Shown here: positions 32,491 to 43,112 of the stretch, one piece after another
Layout: each line of letters begins with the position of its first letter
How positions within the stretch are numbered: position 1 is the first letter of the stretch
Source of the DNA: Rhea pennata
Lineage: Eukaryota; Chordata; Aves; Rheiformes; Rheidae
Reading direction: 5' to 3'
DNA length: 64,000 nucleotides
NCBI RefSeq assembly: GCF_028389875.1
Contig: NC_084663.1
Coordinates: 215,970,876-216,034,875, forward strand
Notes under the pieces: generated by a model
What the model was told of the DNA's origin: nothing
Seen by the model: the letters and a program-made list of their open reading frames with translations, nothing else
Databases searched by the model: none
Position numbers and translations under genes: made by a program

Positions 32491-35407
32491 TCAGGCGGCT
32501 TTGCCCGCGGTCAGCGCGCTCATGAGGACGACCATGGCGAAGAAGACCCACATGAAGCAGCGGTCCATCACCTTGGCCACCTTCTTCCACTCGCCGGCGC
32601 GGCGCTGGGCCGCCCGCTGGGCCCGGAAGCACCCGGCGATGTAGCCGACGTCCCTCAGGAGGCCGCCGAGGCCGCACGGCCGCCGGCCCCCCGCCAGCCC
32701 CCCGCCCGCCCCGGGGCTCCCCGCCGCCCGGCCCGCCGCCGGCCCGCGGCGCTCCTCCTCGCCGGGCCTCCCGCCCGCCGCGCGGCGCGGCCGGGGGCTC
32801 CTGCAGCTCTCGCCCACCTCGCGGACGAGCAGGACCCGGGCCATGTGGTGCAGGATGAGCTTCCTGGCCCAGGCGGGCACGGGCTGGGCCCCCGGGCCGC
32901 AGTGGTGGATGTTCATGATGAAGATGGTGAGTGCGGTGGAGGCCGTGATCATGGTCATGGTGGCGATGTAGTACTTCCCTGCAAGGCAGGCGTGAGCCGT
33001 GACGCGCCGGCGGAGCCGGGGCACCGGGGTCCACCCCCCGCCCACCCCCCAGCAGCCACCAACGCGCAGCCCCTCTGCAGGGCCAGCTGCCCCGACAGCC
33101 TTGCGCCCCCGGCCGAGCCCTCCACCATGCCGGGACGCGGACGAGCGCCCGGGGCCCCGCTCAGCACCGGGGCGCCGAGACGGGGCCGGCGGTGCTCACC
33201 GATGAGCGGCACGCTCTCCGACGGCGGCATGCTCTCCGCCACCAGCAGCTGGAAGACAGTGAGGGCCAGCAGCACCGTCACCCCCAGCGAGACCTTCTCG
33301 CCCGAGTCGGCCGGGAGGTAGAAGCCGAGCGGGGCGAGGAAGGAGATCATGATGCAGGGCAGGAGCAGGTTGAAGATGTAGAAGGAGGCGCGTCTCTTGA
33401 GGAGCAGCGTGTAGGTGACGTCGGGGTAGGGCTCCGAGCAGCAGCCGTAGGTGATGACGTTCCTCGTGGCCGGCATGCCCAGCACCTCCCACTCCACGTT
33501 CTCCACGAAGTCCGTCAGGTCGCCCGTGTCCAGCCGGTTGTGGAGGTCGATCTGGTTCCCGTTGTAGGTCCAGGACCCGAAGGTCAGGCGGCACTGCTGC
33601 CCGTCGAAGGGGAAGAAGGAGACGTCCACCTTGCAGGAGCTCTTGGTGATGGCCGGCGAGTCCCACATGATCTGCCCGTCGGAGCGGAGCACCACGTTGG
33701 TCTCCATGGAGCCGCTGAGCTGGTCGTCCGCTCTGGGGGAGCAGGAAAGCAGCAGTGGGGCAGGAGCGGCCGTGCACGGAGAGCAGGGCACAGCCCCACC
33801 ACCCGGCACCCCGCCGGCAGCGGCACCCCGGCGCCGGCGCCGCTTCCTGCACCCACTTGTTGTAGAGGACGATGTCCGGCCGCCAGACGTAGCTGCTGGG
33901 GATGCGGATGCTGTCGATGCCGTCGTAGGCGTCCTTGTCCCAGGTGAGGAAGGCGTCGAGCCAGGCCTGGCGCACCCACAGGTAGGCGGTGAGCACCTGG
34001 TTCCTCTCGTCCTGGCGTGCCGGGGGAGCGGGTGGGCGCCGGGCACGCGGCACGGCGCCGGCCCCCGCCCCGGGGCCGCTCGGCCCCGGCTGCGGGGGAC
34101 TGAGCGGGTTGGGGGGGTTGCGTTGGCTTCACGGGGGCGAGCGGGGCTCAGCTGGTTGCACGGCGCTGAGCTGCTTCTGGGGGGTCTGAACTGGTTCAGA
34201 GGGTCTGAGTTGGTTTCCAGAGGTTGGAAGTGTCTGAGCTGGTTTCAGGGGTCTGAGCTGGTTGGGGGCGGTGGGGGGGGATCTGAGCTGCTTTTGGGGA
34301 GTCTGAGCTGGTTTCAGGGCTCTGAGCTGGTTTTGGGGGAGTCTGAGCTGGTTTTCAGGGGTCTAGGATGCTTTTGGGGGGTCTGAGCTCATTTTGGGGA
34401 GTCTGAGCTGCTTTGGGGGGGGGGATCAGAGCTGATTTCCAAGGGGTCTGAGCTGGTTGGGGGCGGCGGGGGAGGGGGGGGATCTGAGCTGCTTTTGGGG
34501 AGTCTGAGCTGGTTTCAGGGCTCTGAGCTGGTTTCAGGGGGTCTGAGCTGGTTTTGGGGGAGTCTGAGCTGGTTTCCAGGGGTCTAGGATGCTTTTGGGG
34601 GGTCTGAACTCATTTTGGGCAGTCTGAGCTGCTTTGGGGGGGGGATCAAAGCTGATTTCCAAGGGGTCTGAGCTGGTTTCCGGGGGTCTAGGATGTTTTC
34701 AGGAGTCTGAGCTCATTTTGGGGAGTCTGAGCTGGTTTTGGGGGGTCTGAGCTGGTTCCAGGGGTCTGAGCCGGTTCAGGGTGGGGGGCGAGCTGCCGTC
34801 CGGGGGACGGTGCTGGCTCTGCGGGCCGGAGCCCGGCATTGCCCCGGGCCGAGCGGCACCGACCGCCGGGGCGGAGACGCGGCCGGTGCGGGGATTCGGG
34901 TCGCACCGGGCGGCCGCTCACCATGTCGATGATCTGCGAGAGGGTGACCTGCAGGGTGACGTTCAGCGCCCGGTCCGTGTCCTCCACGGGGCGCAGGGCG
35001 CTGGAGTAGTTGGCGAAGAGGTCGCGGAGCAGCTTGTAGGCGAGCTTGCCCTGGGCGCCCCGGCAGCCTGGGGGGGCACGTGCACCGGGCAGCGCCGGGC
35101 AGCGCCGGGCGGCAGCAGGGCCCCGTCCCCGTCCCCGTCCCCGTCCCCGCGCCGCAGTTTTCATGAGACGCATCGCGTTTCCCCGGCGTCTTGCAAGATT
35201 CCCTTACCGCGGAGGCAGCGGCTTGCCGCCCCCGGCAGCGCGGCACACCCGGGCGAATTGCAAACCGCCCCCGGGGGCAGCGGGGCCCCTTTTCCGCGGC
35301 GAAGCCACGCGGGGAAGTCCCGGCGGCGGGCGCTTACCTGGGGCCAGGAGGGCGCCCGCGGCGCAGAGCGCCAGCAGCCAGCCGGGCAGCCGGGCGCCGG
35401 GCGCCAT
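32491..35407 (-). CDS. CHRNA10: Neuronal acetylcholine receptor subunit alpha-10, 5 coding exons
   Basis: Exons in transcript order: 35338-35407, 34922-35067, 33857-34011, 33200-33732 and 32491-32978, all GT-AG with matching phases, giving 463 aa (human about 450). Residues 1-~24 are a signal peptide. The ligand-binding domain has the 13-residue Cys-loop (C157-C171, [13 protein letters not shown] between). The vicinal pair C221-C222 in [11 protein letters not shown] marks an alpha subunit. Four membrane segments follow: M1 around [20 protein letters not shown]2 in [21 protein letters not shown]3 after [10 protein letters not shown], and M4 near the C-terminus ([15 protein letters not shown]). 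The M3-M4 loop is Arg/Gly/Ala-rich with little similarity. Known role: assembles with alpha-9 into the calcium-permeable efferent receptor of hair cells. The fused 155-bp exon 3 matches the mammalian CHRNA10 layout. The start has good context (GGGATGG). It is read convergently with the ART gene and in the same direction as NUP98. Confidence 0.95.
34160..34780 (+). repeat. ~20-bp minisatellite in CHRNA10 intron 2
   Basis: Tandem units of the type GTCTGAGCTGGTTTTGGGGG, with CTGCTTTTGGGGA and GGTTTCAGG variants, fill about 620 of the 910 bp of intron 2. A block of about 240 bp, beginning GGTTGGGGGCGG near 34260 and again near 34458, occurs twice with few differences, so part of the array has duplicated as a unit. 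The G-rich strand is the non-transcribed strand's complement, that is, the template for CHRNA10. Confidence 0.9.
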
Positions 35408-35562
35408 CCCCGCCCGGCCGGGCGCCCCGCGGGCGCTCAGGGCGCCGGGCGCATCGCTGGGCTCAGCCCCCGCGGAGAGCCGGGGCGCGCCGCCGCGCGC
35501 AGGCGAAGCCCTCCCCGCCCGGCATCTCCCGCGGGACGGGGACGGCCGGGGAGCCCGTGCCG

Positions 35563-35600
35563 CCTTTAAGGGCTCGGCCGCGGCCGGCGGGGTGACGTCA
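35563..35600 (-). promoter_or_regulatory. Candidate CHRNA10 core promoter with full CRE
   Basis: A perfect palindromic cAMP-response element, TGACGTCA, lies at 35593-35600, 186 bases upstream of the CHRNA10 start codon. About 25 bases closer to the gene is CCTTAAAGG (35563-35571 on the minus strand), the only TATA-like run in this CpG island. The order CRE, then TTAAA, then ATG suits a minus-strand promoter. Function is inferred from position only. Confidence 0.5.
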
Positions 35601-35607
35601 GGGCCGG

Positions 35608-36089
35608 GGACGGTGGTGGTGGCCGTGGGGGTGTCGCGCCGGCGGAGCCCGTCCCGGCGCGGTGCAGCAGGAACGCCGAAGCGGAGCCCCCGGGAGCCCC
35701 CGGGACGTGACCCTGCTCTGCCGCCCCGAGGCTGGAGCACCGGGGCTGGGGCCCCGCAGCCGGCGGCAGGGAGGGGACGCGGCCACCGCCAGCCCCGTTT
35801 AGCACACTTCTCCCTGCACGGACTTTTCCACCGGCTCTGAGCGCTGGAAACGTGGCTGGAGCAGCCTCTGCCTGCAGGGGGGAGATGTTTTATCTTCCAG
35901 CTTCGGCTGCTTGCTTGCATCACCCCTTGCAGCGTCCTGCATGCGGCCAGAGTCGCTGCAGGCCTGGAGCGCGGGTCCAGCGCCGGCAGCCCGGGGCTGC
36001 GGCAAAGGCGTCGGCGAGGGAAGGAGGAGGCGAGCAGGGTCGTGTGGCGCCCAGCCGAGATGCAAGGGGCAGGGATCGCCGATGCCGGA
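35608..36089. other. GC-rich spacer upstream of CHRNA10
   Basis: About 480 bp of CpG-rich, mostly unique DNA between the CHRNA10 promoter area and the next tandem repeat. Open frames on both strands have the biased Pro/Arg/Gly/Ala composition of GC-rich DNA. No exon signals or known protein family were recognised. Confidence 0.4.
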
Positions 36090-36722
36090 GGGGCGCGGGA
36101 AGCTCTGCCCCGGCTCCCGGGGCACGGACAGGCCTGGAGGGGCCCGGGAAGCTTTGCCCCGGCTCCGGGGCACGGACAGGCCTGGAGGGGCCCGGGAAGC
36201 TTTGCCCCGGCTCCCGGGGCGCAGACGGGCCCGGGAAGCTCTGTCCCGGCTCCTGGGGCACAGACAGGCCTGGAGGGGCCCGGGAAGCTCTGCCCCGGCT
36301 CCCGGGCACAGACAGGCCTGGAGGGGCCCGGGAAGCTTTGCCCCGGCTCCCGGGGCACGGACAGGCCTGGAGGGGCCCGGGAAGCTTTGCCCCAGCTCCC
36401 GGGGCGCAGACGGGCCCGGGAAGCTCTGTCCCGGCTCCCGGGGCACAGACAGGCCTGGAGGGGCCCGGGAAGCTCTGCCCCGGCTCCCGGGGCGCAGACA
36501 GGCCCGGGAAGCTCTGCCCCGGCTCCTGGGGCACGGACAGGCCTGGAGGGGCCCGGGAAGCTCTGCCCCGGCTCCTGGGGCACGGACAGGCCTGGAGGGG
36601 CCCGGGAAGCTCTGCCCCAGCTCCCGGGGCACAGACGGGCCCAGAGGGGCCCGGGAAGCTTTGCCCCGGCTCCCAGGGCCCAGAGGGGCGCGGGAAGCTC
36701 TGCCCTGGCTCCAAGGGTGCAG
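36090..36722 (+). repeat. 39/48/49-bp tandem repeat upstream of CHRNA10
   Basis: About 13 copies of a unit starting GGGAAGCTYTGCCCCGGCTC. Two length classes alternate: 48-49 bp (with GGCCTGGAGGGGCCC) and 39 bp (in which GCAGACGGGCCC replaces the longer middle). GGGA anchors at 36097, 36146, 36194 and 36233 show the spacings 49, 48 and 39. The last copies (36650-36722) decay. The repeats are open in several frames, producing Pro/Gly/Ser-rich peptides that are not considered real. Confidence 0.9.
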
Positions 36723-37337
36723 ACAGGCTGGTTGTTAAGTGGTGCCTCCTAGGGCACTTCCTTGGCACCTTTCATATGCTAATGCCAGGGAGCAGATGCA
36801 AGGCAGCGTGCTGATAAGTTTTAAGACTAGAGACAGGTTTTGTTTCCAGGCAGTGAATTATTCATCCCCCAGTCCCAGCCCCTTGGCTCCTTCGGGCCGG
36901 CTGTGAGTGCCAGGGCAGCAGGTGGGTTCGCAGAGACACAATTACAGTAATGGAACGGGAGCAAAGCCTGAGCAACCCGACTTCCTCGGGTCCCGCGGCA
37001 CCGCTACGGGTGTCACGTTTAACACGCGGTCACAGCGACACGGCGCTCCCCTCCCGGAGGAGAGGGCCACAGCAGCACAGACGGCCACAGCAGCGCAGAG
37101 GCAACAGCGCAGCTTGGCTGCGAAGAGGCAACTCAAAAGCGCCGTTTCTTTGGCACTTTCTGCCAGAGAGCTGGTACCCAGGAGCAAAGCCCCTGCCAGG
37201 ACAAGCAACCGCTCAGCCCCGGCCTCACCCTGCTGTAGGGAGCAGCTGCCCAGGGCCGGAGCTATTTTTTCCAGAAACTATGAACAAGACTCCAAGATCT
37301 CATTGCTGCCCAGCTGTACTTCGGTGGAAGCCACCAT
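36723..37337. other. Intergenic transition from GC-rich to AT-rich DNA
   Basis: Unique sequence between the 48-bp repeats and a CR1 fragment. Base composition drops from the roughly 70% GC of the left side to the lower GC typical of the NUP98 region. Between 37060 and 37110 there is a short CAGCAGCACAGACGGCCACA-type repetitive patch. No convincing exon was found. Confidence 0.4.
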
Positions 37338-37558
37338 TACAGAATCACAGAACAGCTGGGGTTCAAAGGTACCTCTGGAGGCCACCTGGTCCAGCCCTCT
37401 ACTCAGGCAGAGGCTGCCCAGGACCACGTCCAGTCAGGTCTGGAGCATCTCCATGGAAGACGCTCTCTGGGCAACTTGTTCCAGTGTTCACCTCCCTGCG
37501 CACCCAAGCCTAAGACAACACTTCTGCACGAAGAAGTGTTTTCTATGAAACAGAAGTC
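37338..37558 (-). mobile_element. CR1 LINE fragment (3' end)
   Basis: Starts ACAGAATCACAGAACAGCTGG and continues with the well-known reversed CR1 3' end (GGTTCAAAGGTACCTCTGGA; TCTCTGGGCAACTTGTTCCA; then AGAAGTGTTTTCT). The element's 3' end is on the left, so it lies on the minus strand. It is about 220 bp, heavily 5' truncated, and sits just beyond the NUP98 3' UTR. Confidence 0.85.
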
Positions 37559-37597
37559 TTTAAAAAGCAAGGAAAACTGTGGGAATACTATAAACAT

Positions 37598-37646
37598 TTT
37601 ATTTATTGTTTTCAAAAAGACAGGAAAATAATCTAGATCATTTATT
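37598..37646 (-). terminator. Distal polyadenylation signals of NUP98
   Basis: The minus strand has overlapping AATAAA hexamers at 37598-37607 and another at 37641-37646, in AT-rich DNA just before a CR1 fragment. They would give a 3' UTR of about 1.4 kb. Which signal is used cannot be told from the sequence. Confidence 0.5.
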
Positions 37647-38826
37647 TATATTTTTTTAATAAAAACCTTTACATAATCCTCATGCATAAAGACCTTCAAT
37701 GAGCCAATGTTAAGCAGCACCAAACAGGCCCAAAGCCGCTGGGTGCTGCACTCAGTGGCTGGCTGGCTGTGGCAGGAGGGGCTACTGCAGTAACCCTGAA
37801 ATCAGAGCTGACCAGTAGACAGATTTATTTTTCTTCCAAAAATAGTCAAGTTTCTAAACACAGTAAAAGTAAAGACTGTACAAACTAGAGCAAATCAACG
37901 TTGCCAGCTGTTCACTTGCAGGATGTTCTTATGCTTGATGGCAGCTCCACTTGATGTGACCCAGCTACACAGCAAATACAAAGACGACAGCATGTTCTAG
38001 GCTACAGACATTCGTCAGAGGGACTGTGCCCAAGCACTGGGCCCCTTTCAGGCAGCCAGGTCCCCAGCAGGTACTGCACTTGCGCACACCGCAAAGAAGC
38101 TGCACATAACATGTATCTACACGGGAACCTGCCTTACATGCAGCTGTGTAGGAGTCAGCCTGGAGCGCCTCAAGCAGCCAGGCTGTTTGCTCCTTTGGCA
38201 GGCTACTACTTTCAGCAGTTTTGCTCCCAGCACAGATTTTGCTCCCTCTAATCAGAAGCATCTGGCCTGGAGTTCTGAAACATAGCAAATATTAGAGAAA
38301 GCTCCTGTGTTTTACTGCATGGTGACAACACACTGCATGGAGATTCACGGGACCCAGGAGACATCTGTCTTCAGAGGCCTGGACAGTGCAGAGCACACTC
38401 TAAGGCACACACTTAGGTGTCAACTCCCTTTGGCCTGACTCAGTGAAGTAGCTTTCTTGCTTTTTCAAGATGAAAGAGAAATGTGAGAAACAACGCATTT
38501 GCACATTTTCAACTTATCTAGAAAATGCAGGAAAAGACACTGTTTTAAAGTTAGTTTCTTTTCCTCCTCCACCCACAGAACAAAGTTGTAAAACCAAGTT
38601 TCATTTAAATCTTTCCCTGGGTTAGTTCAGGTACCAAAGGCTCATTGGTTTAACAGGCACAGTGCCACCAAAATGAGTCTGTCTATGGCCAGCTGTCCTA
38701 GAACTTACTTTACCATCATCTGTGCTGCAACTAAAGAGTAAAAAGGATCTGCCTAGGAGACCAAGCCCACACCGCTCCCCCTCCACAGGTACAATCTCAC
38801 CTGCAGACAGATTCTGCAAGAGATGC

Positions 38827-38832
38827 TTTATT
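38827..38832 (-). terminator. Proximal polyadenylation signal of NUP98
   Basis: AATAAA on the minus strand 231 bases after the NUP98 stop codon. A further copy is at 37824-37829. Either could give shorter 3' UTR forms. Confidence 0.45.
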
Positions 38833-39062
38833 GATTCTAGGAAAGTGTTGTGTAGTTGAGGGTGCCAGCCAGAAAGGTCCAAGTCTTACCGCTCCCCCAG
38901 GTTACAAAAATTCCTGCATTAGCCAACATACTAAAGCCACTTTACACCTCTATGGAAAAAGCTGTGTGGCTAAAGAGGTTGCTGCCAAGGGAACGCTTAC
39001 CCCTAAAACAAGGGTAAAGGTTAACAAACGGTAAAAAGTGTCTGTCCGTAAAAGTGATTGTC

Positions 39063-42000
39063 TCACTGAGTCACTACTGTCAATTCTCGTAGGTAAGACT
39101 GGGTGAGACTACGGAGCTCCTCCAAGGCATAGTCCTCTGGCATGGGCAGCCGTCCAATGTGGGGAGCAAGGAGGCGGAGAGGAACTCGCTGCACGTCAGG
39201 CGCGGCATCGGAGATGGGCTCTGGGGAGTGCTGCAGGCTGAGAACCACCCTGAGCAGGTTAGCAATGCGCTTGGCCATATCTGGAAAGAGCAGAAACAGT
39301 GTTTCTTTCCTTCATGTTCCACACTATACCCTAGGGTAGGGAGTAGCATTCGAGCATGTACAAGCTCAGTCCCTGCTGAGGAGTCAACCTGCACAACGGT
39401 TCATCGGGAGAGTTTTGAGCAGACAAGCCAAATGCCTTTCTGTGCCCCTGCTGTGGCTTGGTCTTTTCTCATCTCTGCATACAAACTTGTGCCATCAACA
39501 TTTGGGCTTATTCCTTGGTCCAGGTGTCTTTCTGCAGGTATGCTCACACCTTATTTGGTGCTAGGAAACTAAATATGGACAAGGCACTTTACTATTTAGC
39601 AAAAAAACAGTTATAAGAGACCAGTCACTGGATGCCAAATTAATGAGGCAACAAAACTGTCTGAAATGAAGACCAGTAGCTGCATGTACAATAGTCATTA
39701 TAGCAATATACAGTTCACCTCATCAACCACAGCCTTCCTTTTTGGCTAAACATGAAAAGCAGTATCAGCCATCACCTAGGCTGCCAGTGTATGTTAGCTG
39801 GGTTAGGTTGTAAGACTGCCTTTCCCAGTGCGTTGCTAGACATTCATGTCACCCTACCTGACTGAGCCAAACGGTCCTTGGCATTGTGACACTGTATCTG
39901 CTCTATCCTGTTGCACAGCGATGTCACTTTGGTATGTAACCGCTCCAGCTCATACGTAGAACAATCCAGCTGAAAGTAAAGGGAAGACAAGACAGACAGC
40001 CTCAACGTTAATGAAAGCCTTTCTGCTGGAATCACTCATGGACTGCCCAAGTTCACTCTAAGCCAAGTCTATGCAACAGAAGACAATGCACGTTGAAAGT
40101 CTGTTTGAAGTTAACATCTGATGTGTGGAACGGCGAAAGTCTAGTACTCTCACGTTTTTAATTCACAAACTGAATTTAAAGAGACTGAAAACGAGCAGAA
40201 ATGCAGGCTCCCTGCTAACTAGCTTACTGCTTGTCTTGTTCCTCCTCTTTCACTTATCTCACTGTCATACTAGATTGAGCATATCTAGATCGCATCTTAT
40301 TTTGACACATCTACCAAATCGCTACATATTTGGAGAGATGCATGATACTCTGTTTGCTAGCATCTGCAAAAAGAGAAGCATTACAATTAGCACTGAACAC
40401 TGAATAAAAGGTTATTCTAAAAATAAGTGAGACTAAGTTTCCAAACTGTAGTAAAGAAAATAGTCATTTTAGTTTGTTACCTGTTGAATCCTATCGAGCA
40501 TCTCAGTAACACGGATGTAGTCCAGATAGACCAGACCAGCCATCTCCCAGTCCTGAATGAGTGTACTACGTTCTGGAGGGGAGAGATCTTCCAGGAATCC
40601 TTTTAGGTATTTGTAGTTTTCATTAATAATGGCATCTAAAGAGAAAAAACAGGTTAAAAAAAAAAGATCCTTTTGTTCTTATTTGTTAAGAAGTCAGCTA
40701 TACTGATTGTTAAAGACAATAGCAGCTGATGGTCTATGCCCTCAGTCACATTTTAACTCCTTCACTCTATTAGAAATGCTAGCTGATTTATGACCTAGTA
40801 GTTGTCTAAGGCCATCCCACTTCCTACAGCAGGGATAGCAACAGGATCAGGACTCTGGGAATGCTAGTGCTATCCCTGTCCCATGAGGCAACGCTGGCAC
40901 AGGAAGGCGGGTGTGCAGAAGGTTAAGCACAACTCTTCTCACATATTTACAGTGAAGAATTCTCAAATTGGATATCACACGAGCCAATTTGAAACATTTG
41001 TCACTCTGTACTAACCCCCTTCCTAGCAACACAGCTTTAGACCTCCACATTATTGAAAACCCAGTTACTTTTGTTCCCTTTATATTTATGGATGTTGTTC
41101 AAAAGATAGAACAGACGCAGGGGAGTAGGAAAGACCAGTAGTCTCACCTGAGGCTAAGTGCCTGACAACCAGCTTGTGACACTGGTTCCAGTGCCCAGCC
41201 TTGAACAAGAAGAGGGCTTCCTTATGCTTGTCTCCCTCCATCCTTGCTCGAACTGCCTTTGCTTCATGAATCCATTCTGGGGGGACGCACAGCCTTTGCG
41301 TCAGAAAAGCCTCTTTTGTCCAGGACTCCGGCGTCTCAGACAGAACACAATGTCGACTTAAGAGTTCACGTACTGCCTTCTCCCGTATGCTAGTGGAAAT
41401 ATGGGACAACATATTACTGCAACAGTTAATCTTTCATATCACACCATCAGAAGACACATTTCAATATAAGTAACTGAAAATTATATGAAAAAGCAGTGAG
41501 CTGCATTATACTTAGTCTATGGCAGAGGTAGAGGTGTAACAGGACAATCTGACCTCGCCTGGTCTTAAACAGTCTCCTGTGGAATATTAAAAAAAGTTCT
41601 GGAATAAATTGAACTACTTCAGCAAACACTAAACTCTAAGGAAGAAGTCACCACTAAAAGTTTGAATATCTTAAGCATTACAGTGAAAAGGCACCTTTCC
41701 ACAACTGATGGTATTATACAAGTTTAAGACAAGTATTCTTGTTAAATACGTATTTCACAAAAGCAGCAAAACATGCATTTTGAAGATTCCCAAGTTTTCC
41801 TTTCAAACATCTCTCATTTCTGTTAGTTCTGACTCAAAGGAACAGTTGCAATATTTTGTTTTCATGATATTATCAGTATGTCTTCTTGAATGTACTAACC
41901 TTGCTGAGCCAGAGACAAGATAAGCAGCATTAGGATGTCAAAACGAGGAAGATATCTCCTTCTATAGTACTGTTCAGGAGTTAAGAATTAATACAATGCT

Positions 42001-43053
42001 ATTGCATTGCATGCAACAGAGCTAATTAACTAAGCAGAATCATTCATGCCACTTCAATGCTGGCATATAATTTTTTAAAAGGGGCATGAATTTTTCCGAC
42101 TGTGCAGTTCCAATTCAACATGAGAGAAGCCATGATAGAGTATACACAGCAAGTCTATAAACCATAAAGAAATATAGTATTTTCAAGGCAAAAAGAAAGA
42201 AAAATCTGCCTTGTACTCACTGTGCATCAGGCTCATGCAACAGAACAAAAACAGCCCATTCCCAAAGGCCTTCACTTTCAAGTTGGGCAGCATAGCTTGC
42301 ATTCAGAACTCCTTGACTCTGTTTGAATAGATGAGTATAATTCAGGGCTCTGAGCACTTCCCATAAGTGCCAACTGAGACGGTAGTCCAGAGGGTCAGAT
42401 GTTATACTCCTGGGATCAAGTAGCTGGTTGAGATCATAGTGCCTGCAGAGAAAAATATTTGCAATCTAAACAGCTAATTGTGTCCACGTAATGAAATCAG
42501 AAATTGGTGCTAATTTAATTCCTTTCCTTCCCCTCTCCAGCTATCCATACAATTGCTTTACAAAGCTTTTTAAAGATGGGAACAACTTAATCCTTCTGCT
42601 CTTCCTTTGAATTTACATCTAGACTGTCACATTTTTTCTTTCATGTATGCACCTCCTGCAGAAGCACCTCCTGCAGAATTCTCAATGCCTTCAAAAAAGG
42701 TAACTGTGGGAAAACACCCTTCAGACACAGAAATTGTGCACAAAGAAACAGAACTCATGCTGGACAGTTTAACTTAAAGATAACATCTAAATTGGGCTCT
42801 TACGGAGTTTGACTAGGATTTAAAATAGCCACAAAGATCTCTATGCACCTTGCTAGCCTTCAGACACACTGTGCAGCTCATTTCCCATTCTCAAATAAAT
42901 TCCCTCCAAAGACGCATCTAAACTGCATCCCTTCCCTAAGAATCAGCTGCTTTAGCAATCAGACAGATTTAGGGAATCACTCCGGGGACTTTTACCTGGT
43001 TCTTCTTCTAAAAGTCTCTAACATTAGGACTGTAACAGGCCACAGAAGTCCTG

Positions 43054-43112
<59 letters not shown>

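Noticed and set aside
33192-33947. A + strand 251-codon frame opposite CHRNA10 exons 3 and 4
   Set aside because: It is the antisense shadow of CHRNA10 coding sequence; composition is biased and no family is recognised.
35204-36814. Pro/Gly/Ala-rich frames on both strands upstream of CHRNA10 (up to 459 codons)
   Set aside because: They are produced by the 39/48/49-bp repeat and CpG-rich DNA, open in several frames on both strands, with no recognisable domain.
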